A stretch of 64,000 nt of DNA, taken from NCBI RefSeq assembly GCF_000388115.1, contig NZ_AQGQ01000001.1, positions 1 to 64,000 on the forward strand, read 5' to 3'. Numbering within the stretch: position 1 is the stretch's first letter; every line of letters starts with the position of its first letter. The notes beneath the pieces were generated by a model, which worked only from the letters and a program-made list of their open reading frames with translations, was not told where the DNA came from and ran no database searches. This DNA comes from Aeromonas molluscorum 848 (lineage in GTDB: Bacteria; Pseudomonadota; Gammaproteobacteria; Enterobacterales; Aeromonadaceae). The position numbers and the translations under genes are program-made. Below are positions 27,594-37,064 of the stretch, one piece after another.

Positions 27594-30136
27594 TTTGTTT
27601 CCACCTCGATCTGATAGACGGGGATGCGCTCGGCCGGGGTGGCGGGTCTGTGCTGGTCGCGTTCGCTGACGAACTGGACGTCCGGGTCGCGCTTGTCGCT
27701 GTTGATGAAGTGGCTGAAGCGTTTGAGCGCTTCCTCTTCATTGAGGGTGCGGGACCATTCGCACTCGTAGCTGTCGATCAGGGTCTGGATATCGCGCTCC
27801 AGGGTCTCGGCCAGCCCCAGCTTGTCGTCGACGATCACCTCGCGCAGGTAGTCGACACCCCCTTCCAGATTGCCGAGCCAGACCGAGGTGCGCTGCAGTT
27901 TGTCGGCGCTGGTGACGTAGAACATCATAAAGCGGTCGATCAGCTTGATCAGGGTTTCGCGGTCGAGGTCGGAGGCCAGCAGATCGGCGTGGCGCGGTTT
28001 CATGCCACCGTTGCCGCCCACATAGAGGTTCCAGCCCGCGTCGGTGGCTATGATGCCGACGTCCTTGCCCTGGGCTTCCGCACATTCACGGGTACAGCCG
28101 GAGACGCCGAACTTCATCTTGTGGGGGGTGCGAATGCCCTTGTAGCGGTTCTCGAGGAAGACCCCGAGGCCGACGCTGTCCTGCACGCCGAAGCGGCACC
28201 AGGTGCTGCCGACACAGGTCTTGGCCATGCGCAGCGCCTTGGCGTAGGCCTGACCGGTCTCGAAGCCCGCCGCCAGCAGCTTGCGCCAGATGGCGGGCAG
28301 ATCATCCTTCTGGGCCCCGAACAGGCCGATGCGCTGGGCACCGGTGATCTTGGTGTAGAGCTGGTAGTCGCGGGCCACTTCGGCCACCGCCAGCAGCCCT
28401 TCCGGGGTCACCTCGCCGCCGGCCATGCGCGGGATGACGGAGTAGCTGCCGTCCTTTTGCATGTTGCCGAGGAAGATGTCGTTGGTGTCCTGCAACTGGG
28501 TATTGAGCGGGCTCAGCACATAGTCGTTCCAGCAGGAGGCGAGGATGGAGCCGACGGTCGGTTTGCACACCTCGCAGCCATGGCCGTGACCGTGCTTGGC
28601 CAGCAGCTCGTCGAAGCTCTTGATCCCCTCCACCTTGACCAGGTGGAACAGCTCCTGACGGGAGTAGGGGAAGTGGCCACAGAGGTGGTTGTTGACCTCG
28701 ATGCCCTGCTTCACCAGCTCGGCGTTGAGCACCTGGCTGATGAGCGGCACGCAGCCGCCGCAGCCGGTGCCGGCCTTGGTGTGCTGCTTGATGGCGGCCA
28801 GGGTGGTGTGACCCTCGGCCACCGCCTTGGCGATGTCACCCTTGGAGACGTCGAAGCAGGAGCAGATCTGGGCGCTCTCAGGCAGGGCATCCACCCCCAG
28901 CGTCGGCTTGGCCCCGGCGTAGGCTGGCAGGATCAGGGTGTCCGGGTGGCTCGGCAGCGGCAGGGCATTGAGCATCATCTGCAGCAGGTTGCCGTAATCT
29001 TCCACGTCACCCACCAGCACGGCGCCGAGCAATCGGCTGTTGTCTTCGCTCACCACGATCTTCTTGTAGACGCCGGCCTGATCGTCCTGAAACACATAGC
29101 TGTGGCTGCCCGGGGTGCGGCCGTGAGCATCACCGATGGAGCCGACGGAGACGCCGAGCAGCTTGAGCTTGGCGCTCATGTCTGCCCCCTCGAAACGGCT
29201 GTCGCCGCCGAGCAGGTGGTCGACGGTGATCTGGGCCATCTTGTAGCCCGGCGCTACCAGCCCGAAGAAGCGGCCCTGCCAGGCGGCGCACTCGCCGATG
29301 GCGTAGATGTCGGGGTCGGAGGTGAGGCTGTGATCGTCGATGACGATGCCGCCGCGCTCGGCGATGGCGAGATCACCGTAACGGCCGAGGGTATCTTGCG
29401 GGCGAATGCCGGTGGAGAAGACCACCACGTCTACTTCCAGCTGGCTGCCGTCGGCAAAGACGAGGCGGTGTTTCGCCTGCTCGCCGCCATGCATCAGGAT
29501 CTCGCTGGTGCTCTTACTGGTGTGTACCTGCACCCCCATGGATTCAATCTTGCGGCGCAGCAGCTGGCCGCCCTGACCGTCGAGCTGCTCGGCCATCAGC
29601 ACCGGAGCAAACTCCACCACGTGGGTCTCGAGACCCAGCGCCTTGAGGGCGCCGGCGGCTTCGAGGCCAAGCAGACCGCCCCCGATCACCACCCCGCTCT
29701 TGCCACTCTTGGCGGCGCTGCGGATGGCTTTCAGATCCTCGATGGTGCGATAGACGAAGCACTCGTGGTGCTGGCTGCCCTGGATGGGCGGCACCCAGGG
29801 GTAGGAGCCGGTGGCCAGCACCAGCTTATCGTACTCGACCACAGTGCCCTTGTTGGAGTGCACTTCGCGGTTGGCCCTGTCGATTTTTTTCACCGCTTCG
29901 CCGAGCAGCAGGCGGATGCCGTGCTTGTCGTAGAAGCCGGGTTTGACGAGGGAGAGATCTTCGCTGGTGTGATGGGAGAAGTAGGAGGAGAGATGGACAC
30001 GATCGTAGGCGGGACGCGGTTCTGCACCGAAGACGGTGATCTCGAACCGGTCCGGATCGGATCGCTCGATCAACTCTTCGATGAAGCGGTGCCCCACCAT
30101 GCCGTTGCCGATGACGGCCAGCCTGACTTTGCTCAT
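27590..30136 (-). CDS. nirB: NADH-dependent nitrite reductase large subunit NirB
   Basis: Reduces nitrite to ammonium in the cytoplasm with NADH. The 848-residue protein has an N-terminal FAD/NAD domain (MSKVRLAVIGNGMVGHRF, then GVVIGGGLLGLEAAGALKAL), a BFD-like [2Fe-2S] segment (ICSCFDVSKG.., GTGCGGCVP) and a sirohaem/[4Fe-4S] domain with CVGSTWCRFG, CTRECAEAQGKDVG and GGNGGMKPRHADL. The start at 30136 has GAGG about 6 bases upstream and gives the E. coli length (847). An in-frame ATG at 30169 is not supported. Confidence 0.96.
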   Translation of the reverse strand: MSKVRLAVIGNGMVGHRFIEELIERSDPDRFEITVFGAEPRPAYDRVHLSSYFSHHTSEDLSLVKPGFYDKHGIRLLLGEAVKKIDRANREVHSNKGTVVEYDKLVLATGSYPWVPPIQGSQHHECFVYRTIEDLKAIRSAAKSGKSGVVIGGGLLGLEAAGALKALGLETHVVEFAPVLMAEQLDGQGGQLLRRKIESMGVQVHTSKSTSEILMHGGEQAKHRLVFADGSQLEVDVVVFSTGIRPQDTLGRYGDLAIAERGGIVIDDHSLTSDPDIYAIGECAAWQGRFFGLVAPGYKMAQITVDHLLGGDSRFEGADMSAKLKLLGVSVGSIGDAHGRTPGSHSYVFQDDQAGVYKKIVVSEDNSRLLGAVLVGDVEDYGNLLQMMLNALPLPSHPDTLILPAYAGAKPTLGVDALPESAQICSCFDVSKGDIAKAVAEGHTTLAAIKQHTKAGTGCGGCVPLISQVLNAELVKQGIEVNNHLCGHFPYSRQELFHLVKVEGIKSFDELLAKHGHGHGCEVCKPTVGSILASCWNDYVLSPLNTQLQDTNDIFLGNMQKDGSYSVIPRMAGGEVTPEGLLAVAEVARDYQLYTKITGAQRIGLFGAQKDDLPAIWRKLLAAGFETGQAYAKALRMAKTCVGSTWCRFGVQDSVGLGVFLENRYKGIRTPHKMKFGVSGCTRECAEAQGKDVGIIATDAGWNLYVGGNGGMKPRHADLLASDLDRETLIKLIDRFMMFYVTSADKLQRTSVWLGNLEGGVDYLREVIVDDKLGLAETLERDIQTLIDSYECEWSRTLNEEEALKRFSHFINSDKRDPDVQFVSERDQHRPATPAERIPVYQIEVETK

Positions 30137-30206
30137 GATTGCCTCTGATTTGGAGTAATAAAACATCATTCTGAAGCTAGGCTACCCAGTCGGCGGGGGC
30201 GGTCGA

Positions 30207-30249
30207 TTGATGCAAATCAAGTGTCTATTTATATATCTCCTTAGGGGTA
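30207..30249 (-). promoter_or_regulatory. nirB promoter: FNR site and NarL/NarP 7-2-7 site
   Basis: TTGATGCAAATCAA (30207-30220) is a perfect FNR consensus centred at 30213.5. A 7-2-7 element lies at 30234-30249, centred at 30241.5; one heptamer reads TACCCCT on the minus strand, fitting the NarL consensus, and the other is degenerate. The 28-base distance equals that between the -41.5 FNR and -69.5 NarL/NarP sites of E. coli nirB, and places transcription start near 30172. Confidence 0.8.
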
Positions 30250-30379
30250 ATTCGAGGGAATTCAAACTTATACATAAATGGGTATACCAGTTGACGGTTT
30301 CCGTGCCCGGCGCGGCCGCTGGCTCCGGTCGAGTTCCGGCATGGGGGCAAGAGGCCGACCCCTGGCAGGGGCCGGGTCA

Positions 30380-31468
30380 TCAGGCAATATGGCGGCGGAA
30401 CATGGCCAGCGCCAGGGAGAGGGTGACACCGGCGATGGCGAGCAGCGGCCAGAGCAGGGGCCAGGCCGCCGACCAGCCGAGATCCTTGAGGAAGACCCCC
30501 TTGAGCAGCAGGATGAAATGGCTTAGGGGGTCGATGGCCGCCAGCCACTGGAACAACAGCGGCATGTTCTCGATGGGGGAGACATAGCCCGAGAGGATCA
30601 CCGCCGGCACCATGAAGGAGAAGACCCCGAGAAACGCCTGCTGCTGGGTCGAGCAGAGGGACGAGACGAAGAGCCCTATCCCCGCCAGCGCCAGGCCGTA
30701 GCAGACCATGCCCGCCATCAGCAGCGTGGTGCTGCCGCCAAACGGTACCTGATAGAGGAAGCGGGCCGCCAACGCGACTATGGTGCCCTGGCCCACCGCC
30801 ACCAGAATGCCTGGCACTGCCTTGCCCGCCATGATCCAGCCCGCTGTGAGGGGGGAGACCAGCAGCTGATCGAAGGTGCCCTCTTCCCGCTCCCGCGCCA
30901 CCGACAGGGCGGTGACGATGAGGCAGCCTATGGTGGTGATGATGGCCACCAGAGAGGGCAGTATGTGCCAGCTGAACTCGATGTTGGGGTTGTAGAGGTG
31001 GCGCACCGTGAGCTCCGGCAGCCCCTTGCCCTCGCTCTGCCAGCGGGCGATCACCTGATTGATGTAGCCTGCCGCCACCTGCCCCCCGTTGGAGCGGCGC
31101 CCGTCGATGATGAGCTGCAGTTTGGCCTGTTCGCCCCTGGCCAGGCGGCGGGAGAAATCCTGCGGGATGATGAGGCCGATCAGGGCCTGCTGCCCAGTGA
31201 TGGCATCTGTCATCCCAGCTTCGCCCGCCACCGGCATCACAGTGGTGAAGGCGGGCATGTGGGTGAGGCGCTCGATGAGCTCCCGGCTCTGCGCCCCCCC
31301 ATCCTGGTCGTAGATGGCCAGGGTGTTGCCGGTCACCTCCAGGGTGGCGGCGAAGGGGAAGAGGGCCGTTTGCAGCAGCACCGGCATGATGAGCAGGAAG
31401 CGTCCCTGGGTATTGCCCATCAGGGCCTGTAACTCTTTTCGGATCAGCCACCAGAGTCGGATCAGCAT
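30380..31468 (-). CDS. ybhR: ABC efflux permease YbhR
   Basis: A 362-residue ABC-2 type permease. An N-terminal membrane segment (LLIMPVLLQTALFPFAATLEV) precedes a periplasmic loop of about 140 residues. Five to six C-terminal membrane segments follow, including VAIITTIGCLIVTALSVAREREEGTFDQLLVSPL, the ABC-2 signature. It forms the exporter with YbhS, YbhF and the adaptor YbhG. It is the last gene of the cecR-ybhGFSR operon and follows ybhS by 4 bases. Confidence 0.88.
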   Translation of the reverse strand: MLIRLWWLIRKELQALMGNTQGRFLLIMPVLLQTALFPFAATLEVTGNTLAIYDQDGGAQSRELIERLTHMPAFTTVMPVAGEAGMTDAITGQQALIGLIIPQDFSRRLARGEQAKLQLIIDGRRSNGGQVAAGYINQVIARWQSEGKGLPELTVRHLYNPNIEFSWHILPSLVAIITTIGCLIVTALSVAREREEGTFDQLLVSPLTAGWIMAGKAVPGILVAVGQGTIVALAARFLYQVPFGGSTTLLMAGMVCYGLALAGIGLFVSSLCSTQQQAFLGVFSFMVPAVILSGYVSPIENMPLLFQWLAAIDPLSHFILLLKGVFLKDLGWSAAWPLLWPLLAIAGVTLSLALAMFRRHIA

Positions 31469-31472
31469 GGGG

Positions 31473-32582
31473 TCACTCCAGGGTGCGCCGCGTCTTGCGG
31501 GCGGTGAGGGCCAGCCAGAAGGCGGCCAGCAGCAACAGGCAGACGCCGTTGACCAGCAGGATGGAGAGCACGTTGCCCGCCTGGTAGAGGGTCTGCAACG
31601 AGCTCGCGAAGTAGCGGGCCGGGATCAGGTGGGTGATGGCTCGCAGCAGCGGCGGCATGCTGGCGATTTCGAACACGAAACCCGAGAGCATCATGGCCGG
31701 CAAAAACGCCGCCGTCAGTGCGGCCTGGGCGGCGTTGAACTGGCTGCGCATCACTGTGGAGAGAAAGAGCCCGAGCCCGAGGGCGCTGCCGAGAAACAGG
31801 GTGGTGAGCACGAACAGGGCGATCAGCGAGCCGCGCCAGGGCACCCCCATCACCGCCACCGAGAAGAGCAGGCAGATGAGCATGGCGGCGATGCCGAGCC
31901 CGTAGTAGGGCAGCAGCTTGGAGAGCAGCAGCTCTGTCTTGGTCACCGGGGTGGCGAGCAGGGCCTCCATGGTGCCGCGCTCCCACTCCCGGGCCACCAC
32001 CAGGGAGGTGAGCAGGGCGCCTATGATGGTCATCACCACGGCGATGGAACCGGGCACCAGGAAGTTGCGGCTCACCAGCGCCGGGTTGAACCAGGCGCGG
32101 CTCTCCACCGCCACCGGCAGGGAGACTCCCTCCCTGACGAGCCACCCCTGCCAGATCCCCTGCACGTAGTTGGTGACGAAGTTCGCCGTGTTGGGTTCGG
32201 AGCCGTCGGTGAGCAGCAAGACCCTGGGGGTGCTGCCGCCCTGGCCCGCCATGGCACGGGAGAACCCCTCGTCGATCACCAGCAGGCCGCGGATCTCGCC
32301 GCGCGCCAGGCTGCCGAGCAGCACCTCCTTGCTCGGACCGTCCTGCACCTCAAGGGCGTTCGAGCCGCGCAGGGCCTGTTCGAGGCGGATAGCCGGTGCG
32401 CCGCCGTCGGTACGCCAGATGCCGAGGCGCAGATGGTCCACATCCAGATTGATGGCGTAACCCATCACCACCAGCAGCACCACCGGCATGATGAAGGCGA
32501 TGAGGATGCTGCTCGGATCACGGACGATTTGCAGCGTCTCCTTGCGGCAGAGGGCCATCAGTCGCCGACGGTTGATGCTCAT
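31473..32582 (-). CDS. ybhS: ABC efflux permease YbhS
   Basis: A 369-residue ABC-2 permease paralogous to YbhR. The start MSINRRRLMALCRKETLQIVRD leads into the first membrane segment (ILIAFIMPVVLLVVMGYAINL). A large periplasmic loop is followed by VVMTIIGALLTSLVVAREWERGTMEALLATPV and further segments. The ATG at 32582 overlaps the ybhF stop (ATGA). The frame is open for another 620 bases upstream, but only as the antisense-like companion of ybhF. Confidence 0.9.
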   Translation of the reverse strand: MSINRRRLMALCRKETLQIVRDPSSILIAFIMPVVLLVVMGYAINLDVDHLRLGIWRTDGGAPAIRLEQALRGSNALEVQDGPSKEVLLGSLARGEIRGLLVIDEGFSRAMAGQGGSTPRVLLLTDGSEPNTANFVTNYVQGIWQGWLVREGVSLPVAVESRAWFNPALVSRNFLVPGSIAVVMTIIGALLTSLVVAREWERGTMEALLATPVTKTELLLSKLLPYYGLGIAAMLICLLFSVAVMGVPWRGSLIALFVLTTLFLGSALGLGLFLSTVMRSQFNAAQAALTAAFLPAMMLSGFVFEIASMPPLLRAITHLIPARYFASSLQTLYQAGNVLSILLVNGVCLLLLAAFWLALTARKTRRTLE

Positions 32583-34333
32583 GCGTCCTCCTCGCTGGCC
32601 CGCTCGACCAGGGTGATAAAGGCCTCTTCCATGGTCGGCAAGGAGCCAGTTGGCAAAGAGGTCGCCGCCTCTTTGGCGGCCAGCCCCTTGAGATCGTCCG
32701 GGGTGCCGAGCGCCAGCAGCTTGCCGCGATAGATGAGGGCGATGCGGTCGCAATACTCCGCCTCGTCCATAAAGTGGGTGGTGACCAGCACGGTGACGCC
32801 GTGGTCGGCCAGCGCGTTGATGTGCGACCAGAACTCGCGCCGGGTTACCGGATCGACCCCGGAGGTGGGCTCGTCGAGAAACAGCAGCGGCGGCTCGTGC
32901 AGCAGGGCGCAGGCGAGCGATAAGCGCTGGCGCAGGCCGAGCGGCAGGGATTCCGCCTTCTGATCGAGCCAGGGGGCGAGGGCAAAGGCAGTCACCATGG
33001 CATCGATCCGCGTCTGCTGGTGGCGGCCGAACAGGCCGTAGATACCGGCGAAGAAGGAGAGGTTCTGGGCCACGGTGAGCTGCTTGTAGAGGGAGAACTT
33101 CTGCGCCATGTAGCCGAGGCGCTGGCGTGCCGCCGAGGGGCTGTGGGCCAGATCGATGCCGGTTACCAGCGCCTGTCCCTCGCTCGGGCGCAGCAGGCCG
33201 CACTCCATCTTGAAGGTGGTGGACTTGCCCGCCCCGTTGGGGCCGAGCAGCCCGAAGATCTCGCCGCGGCGCACCGCAAAGCTGACATCATCGGTGGCGG
33301 CAAAATCGCCGAAGCGCTTGGTGAGGTGGCGCGCCTCGATCACCGCCTCGGGGGAGACCCCCTGCGGCAGTTCGGCTTCCCGCATCCCGGCTGCCAGACT
33401 CGACTCCCCGCCGGGGCCGCCGCCGAGCAGGTCGATAAAGGCATCCTCCAGCCGGGGCTGGGCCGGTTGAAAGGCGCCGTTGGCGAGATGCAGCTCCGGG
33501 AGCGGTGGGGGCGTCATGCCCGGGTGCAGCAGCAGGCGAACCCGCTCCCCCGCCACCGCGCCATCCATCACCGCCGGGTGAGCCAGTGCCCGGCGCAGCA
33601 GGGCGCGCCGCTCGCGGCCATCCAGTTGCCCCGCCTCCAGCAGCCAGCAGCGGCTGGCCATGGCCCCCATCAGATCGGCTGGCGTACCGCTGGTGCGCAC
33701 CTCGCCATCTGCCATCAGCAGCACGTGGTCGCACAGCTCCGCCTCATCGAGATAGGCGGTACTCCAGAGCACCGTCATTCCCCCCTTGGCCAGCTCGCGC
33801 ACCATCTGCCAGAGGGCGCGGCGGGAGATGGGATCGACCCCGACCCCCGGTTCGTCGAGTAGCAGCACATCCGGGGTGCCGAGAAGGGCGCAGGCCAGCC
33901 CGAGTTTCTGCTTCATCCCGCCAGATAGCTTGCCCGCCGGTCGTGCGGTGAAGCGGGCGAGATCGGTGAAGGCGAGCAGCCGCGCGAAGGTGGGCGTGCG
34001 TTCGGGCTCCAGTACGCCGCGCAAGTCAGCGTAGAGGGTGAGGTTCTCCAGCACGCTGAGATCCTCGTAGAGGCCAAACTGCTGGGGCATGTAGCCGAGG
34101 CGCTGACGCAACAGATCCCCCTCGCTCATCGGATCCAGCCCCAGCACCCGGATGGTGCCCGCTTCCGGGATCAGCAGACCGGCCAGCAGGCGCAGTAAAG
34201 TGCTCTTGCCCGCGCCGTCGGGGCCCACCAGTCCGGTGATGCCGCCAGCAGGAATGGTGGCCGAGATGGCATTGAGGGCGACCCGCTCGCCAAAGCGTTT
34301 GGTGAGCCCCTCGAGGGAGATGGCGCAGCTCAT
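32579..34333 (-). CDS. ybhF: Dual ABC ATPase YbhF
   Basis: A 584-residue protein with two ATP-binding cassettes in tandem, like E. coli YbhF (578). Cassette 1 has Walker A GPDGAGKST (residues 37-45), signature LSGGMKQKLGLACAL and LLLDEPGVGVDP. Cassette 2 has GPNGAGKST, a degenerate signature LPLGLRQRLSLACALL and LFLDEPTSGVDP. It energises efflux by YbhR and YbhS. The start at 34333 overlaps the ybhG stop by ATGA; the longer open frame to 34924 is antisense noise within ybhG. Confidence 0.92.
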   Translation of the reverse strand: MSCAISLEGLTKRFGERVALNAISATIPAGGITGLVGPDGAGKSTLLRLLAGLLIPEAGTIRVLGLDPMSEGDLLRQRLGYMPQQFGLYEDLSVLENLTLYADLRGVLEPERTPTFARLLAFTDLARFTARPAGKLSGGMKQKLGLACALLGTPDVLLLDEPGVGVDPISRRALWQMVRELAKGGMTVLWSTAYLDEAELCDHVLLMADGEVRTSGTPADLMGAMASRCWLLEAGQLDGRERRALLRRALAHPAVMDGAVAGERVRLLLHPGMTPPPLPELHLANGAFQPAQPRLEDAFIDLLGGGPGGESSLAAGMREAELPQGVSPEAVIEARHLTKRFGDFAATDDVSFAVRRGEIFGLLGPNGAGKSTTFKMECGLLRPSEGQALVTGIDLAHSPSAARQRLGYMAQKFSLYKQLTVAQNLSFFAGIYGLFGRHQQTRIDAMVTAFALAPWLDQKAESLPLGLRQRLSLACALLHEPPLLFLDEPTSGVDPVTRREFWSHINALADHGVTVLVTTHFMDEAEYCDRIALIYRGKLLALGTPDDLKGLAAKEAATSLPTGSLPTMEEAFITLVERASEEDA

Positions 34334-35298
34334 GGCGCCAGCCTGACGGTGACCGGCATCCCTTGGCGCAGGGCCGGGTCGGGATCCTGCACCACTATGC
34401 GCAGCCGGTATACGAGGTGAGTGCGCAGGTCCGGCGTCTCCACCGATTTCGGGGTGAACTCGGCGGTGGGCGAGACAAATCCCACTACTCCGTGATAAGG
34501 CTGATCCGGCCGCGAGTCGGTGGTGAGAGTTACTTTGGCGCCGCTCGGGAAGTGGCCGAGCCAGGGCTCCTCCACATAGGCGCGCACCCAGACCGGCGCG
34601 GTCAGGGAGAGGTTGAAGGCGGTCGCTCCGCTCTGCACCATGCTGCCGTTCTCGATGGCGCGGCTGATGATGATGCCGTCGCTGGGGGCGGTCAGGTTGG
34701 CATCTGCCAGCGCCAGTTCGGCACTGGCCAGCGCCGCTTTGGCTCCTTCCTGCTGGGCATCGGACTGGGCAATCTCTTCCGGGCGGTAGCCGGTTTCGAG
34801 CTGGGCGAGCTGTTCGCGTGCCGAGCGTACCTGCGCCTGGGTCTGATCCCGCTGGGAGCGGGCGCTGTCGAGCTGGCCACGGGAGATGGCGCCGGTCGCC
34901 GCCAGCGCACTCTGGCGACGCCACTGCTGCTCTGCCTCGAGGGCGGCCGCCTCGGCGGCGGCCAGCTCGGCCCGTGCCCTGTCGGTCTCTTCCCTGCGAT
35001 ACCCCTTGTGCATCATGGCGTTGGCCGCTTCAATCGCGGCCAGATTGGCGCGGGCGTTGTCGCGCTGGTGGGCGAGGGGCACGGGATCGAGACGGGCCAG
35101 CGGCTGACCCGCCTTGATGGCGTCCCCCTCATCGACCAGCACCTCGCTGACCCTGCCGCCGACCCTGAATGCCAGGTTCACATCGCGGATGTCGACGTTG
35201 CCGTAGAGGATGGAGCCGTCGGCCGGGCGGCCCTGCCACCAGAGGTAGCCACTGAGCAGGGTCAGCAGCACGGCCAGAATGGCGATGCGTTGTTTCAT
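34330..35298 (-). CDS. ybhG: HlyD-type membrane fusion protein YbhG
   Basis: A 322-residue periplasmic adaptor. One N-terminal membrane anchor (IAILAVLLTLLSGYLWW) is followed by a lipoyl half-motif (VGGRVSEVLVDEGDAIKAGQPLARLD), a long Ala/Glu/Gln-rich coiled-coil hairpin (residues 85-195) and a beta-barrel part (LTAPSDGIIISRAIENGSMV). It links the ABC exporter to the outer membrane, probably through a TolC-type channel encoded elsewhere. The start at 35298 has GGAG 7 bases upstream and overlaps cecR by 4 bases. Confidence 0.9.
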   Translation of the reverse strand: MKQRIAILAVLLTLLSGYLWWQGRPADGSILYGNVDIRDVNLAFRVGGRVSEVLVDEGDAIKAGQPLARLDPVPLAHQRDNARANLAAIEAANAMMHKGYRREETDRARAELAAAEAAALEAEQQWRRQSALAATGAISRGQLDSARSQRDQTQAQVRSAREQLAQLETGYRPEEIAQSDAQQEGAKAALASAELALADANLTAPSDGIIISRAIENGSMVQSGATAFNLSLTAPVWVRAYVEEPWLGHFPSGAKVTLTTDSRPDQPYHGVVGFVSPTAEFTPKSVETPDLRTHLVYRLRIVVQDPDPALRQGMPVTVRLAP

Positions 35299-35927
35299 GC
35301 GGGATCTCCTTCGGAGCGGCGCAGGCCGCGCAGGGCCCATACCAGGCGTTGCCGGGCGGCCTCGGGATTGTCTATCTGGGACAAAAACGGCGCCGCCTCC
35401 GGAGGCAGCCAGCCGAGCTGGCGACCGCCACCGGCGATCACCAGGGGCAGACCGACGGAGCCCATGATGAAGATCATCAGCTGCAACGGGTTGCCCGCCA
35501 CCAGGGATCCCTCCACCTGCGCCTTCTGAACCTGCTCGAGCAGCAACAGGGGGTGGCGGCGCGGCAGGCTCAGCAGAAAGCGCTGGGCCGCGCTCTCGCC
35601 GGACAGGGCATCGCCAAACAGGTGATTGATGAAGCTGCGCTGGCGCGCTACCAGGGCGATCACCGCCACCATGGTGGCCTCGAAGGTCGCCAGGGCAGAG
35701 GGGTAGGTGCCGCGGGCAGCCACCGCCTTGAGCTCATCAAAGAGGGGGGCGTACCAGAGCTCCACCAGCTCGTCGATGAAGGCGTCGCGGTTGCCAAAGT
35801 GATAGACGAAGGTGCCGAGATTGACCTCGGCCGCCGCCGCCAGCTCGCGCACCGTGAGGCCGCGCAGCCCCTTGTCGGTGGCGATCGCAAGGCCCGTATC
35901 GAGCAGTTTTTGACGAGTGGGGTGCAT
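35295..35927 (-). CDS. cecR: TetR-family repressor CecR
   Basis: A 210-residue regulator with an N-terminal TetR helix-turn-helix (RQKLLDTGLAIATDKGLRGLTVRELAAAAEVNLGTFVYHFGNRDAF). The ligand domain follows. In E. coli cecR (ybiH) heads the same operon, cecR-ybhGFSR, and affects sensitivity to cefoperazone and chloramphenicol; the identical order here supports the assignment. A palindrome 36 bases upstream of the start is the likely autoregulatory operator. Confidence 0.88.
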   Translation of the reverse strand: MHPTRQKLLDTGLAIATDKGLRGLTVRELAAAAEVNLGTFVYHFGNRDAFIDELVELWYAPLFDELKAVAARGTYPSALATFEATMVAVIALVARQRSFINHLFGDALSGESAAQRFLLSLPRRHPLLLLEQVQKAQVEGSLVAGNPLQLMIFIMGSVGLPLVIAGGGRQLGWLPPEAAPFLSQIDNPEAARQRLVWALRGLRRSEGDPA

Positions 35928-35963
35928 CTAGCAGCGCTCCTGTTGCACAGATTTTGATCTGAA

Positions 35964-35979
35964 TTATACGCATGTATAA
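35964..35979. promoter_or_regulatory. Candidate CecR operator
   Basis: TTATAC-GCAT-GTATAA, a 6-4-6 inverted repeat in AT-rich DNA upstream of cecR. It also offers TATA-like -10 sequences, so a bound repressor would cover the promoter. Confidence 0.55.
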
Positions 35980-36143
35980 ACTCGAGGGAAGGGGGCGGAC
36001 CGATCTTTTCTTGAACAAGGGTGAGCGGCTCTGTGTGACGGAGGGAAAAGGCGGGCGTAGAGAGTCGGAGCCCTCGGGATCCCGGGCAGCCGCGCCGTGC
36101 TCCCCGGGCGGCCAGGAGGTGGATTTGCCTGCCGCCGGGGGGA

Positions 36144-37064
36144 TCAGCTGTCCCTGATGTCCCCTCCATAGGGGGCCTGGGCGCAGGTCTCGCGGATGAG
36201 GGCGCGCAGCCAGCGGTGGGCCGGATCGGCGTCCAGTCGTGGATGCCAGAGCAGGGCCAGGGTGATCCCGGGCAAGGGGAAGGGCAGGGGCAGGGTCACC
36301 AGATCGGCGTGCAGGGCGGCGCAGTGCAGGGCGGGGACGGTCGCCACCAGATCGCTGCCTCGCACCAGCGCTAGCGCAGTGGCAAAGCCCGGCACCAGGG
36401 TGGCGATGGTTCGCTCGAGCTTCAGGGCTGCGAGCGCCTCGTCGATGGGGCCCTGCTCCAAGCTACGCCGCGACACCATGATGTGGCGGGCGGCAGCATA
36501 ACGGGCGGCGGTCAGAGGGCCTTCGCACAGGGGGTGGCCCGGTCGCACCACGGCGACGAAGCTGTCCTGGAACAGCGCCTGGGTATGCAGCTCGGGCGCC
36601 GTATGGGTGCCGATCACGCCGGTTTCAAAATCCAGCTCGCCGCCGCGCAGAAGGTGGCTCTCCTTGTCGGGCTTGGCCATGAAATGCAGCCGTACCCCGG
36701 GTGCCTCGGCGGCGAGCCGGGTCAGCAGGGCCGTACCGACCGCCTCCACGAAACCGTCGCTGGATCTCAGCCGAAAGGTGCGCACCAGGTGGGCCGGGTC
36801 TATCTCCTGCTGGGGGCGCAGCACGGCCTCGGCCTCCTGCACCAGCTGGCTGACCCGCTCGCGCAGGGCCAGCGCACGCGGTGTGGGCACCAGCCCCCGG
36901 CCTGCGCGCACCAGCAGTGGATCCCCGGTCGTGTCACGCAGACGGGCCAGGGCCCGGCTCATGGCAGAGGGGCTGAGGCGCAGCCGCCTAGCGGCCCTGG
37001 CCACGCTGCCCTCATCGAGCAGCGCATCCAGGGTCAGCAGCAGATTGAAATCGGGAGTGCTCAT
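36144..37064 (-). CDS. LysR-family transcriptional regulator
   Basis: A 306-residue LTTR. The N-terminal winged helix is MSTPDFNLLLTLDALLDEGSVARAARRLRLSPSAMSRALARLRD, with a substrate-binding domain after about residue 90. The start at 37064 has GAGG 8 bases upstream; an extension to 37151 has no such support. It is divergent from an MFS exporter gene (188 bases between starts), the usual arrangement in which the LysR protein controls the exporter. The effector is unknown. Confidence 0.87.
   Translation of the reverse strand: MSTPDFNLLLTLDALLDEGSVARAARRLRLSPSAMSRALARLRDTTGDPLLVRAGRGLVPTPRALALRERVSQLVQEAEAVLRPQQEIDPAHLVRTFRLRSSDGFVEAVGTALLTRLAAEAPGVRLHFMAKPDKESHLLRGGELDFETGVIGTHTAPELHTQALFQDSFVAVVRPGHPLCEGPLTAARYAAARHIMVSRRSLEQGPIDEALAALKLERTIATLVPGFATALALVRGSDLVATVPALHCAALHADLVTLPLPFPLPGITLALLWHPRLDADPAHRWLRALIRETCAQAPYGGDIRDS

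Noticed and set aside
27650-30148. Plus-strand open frame of 832 codons
   Set aside because: It is antisense to nirB, whose motifs are unmistakable; long antisense frames are expected in this GC-rich DNA.
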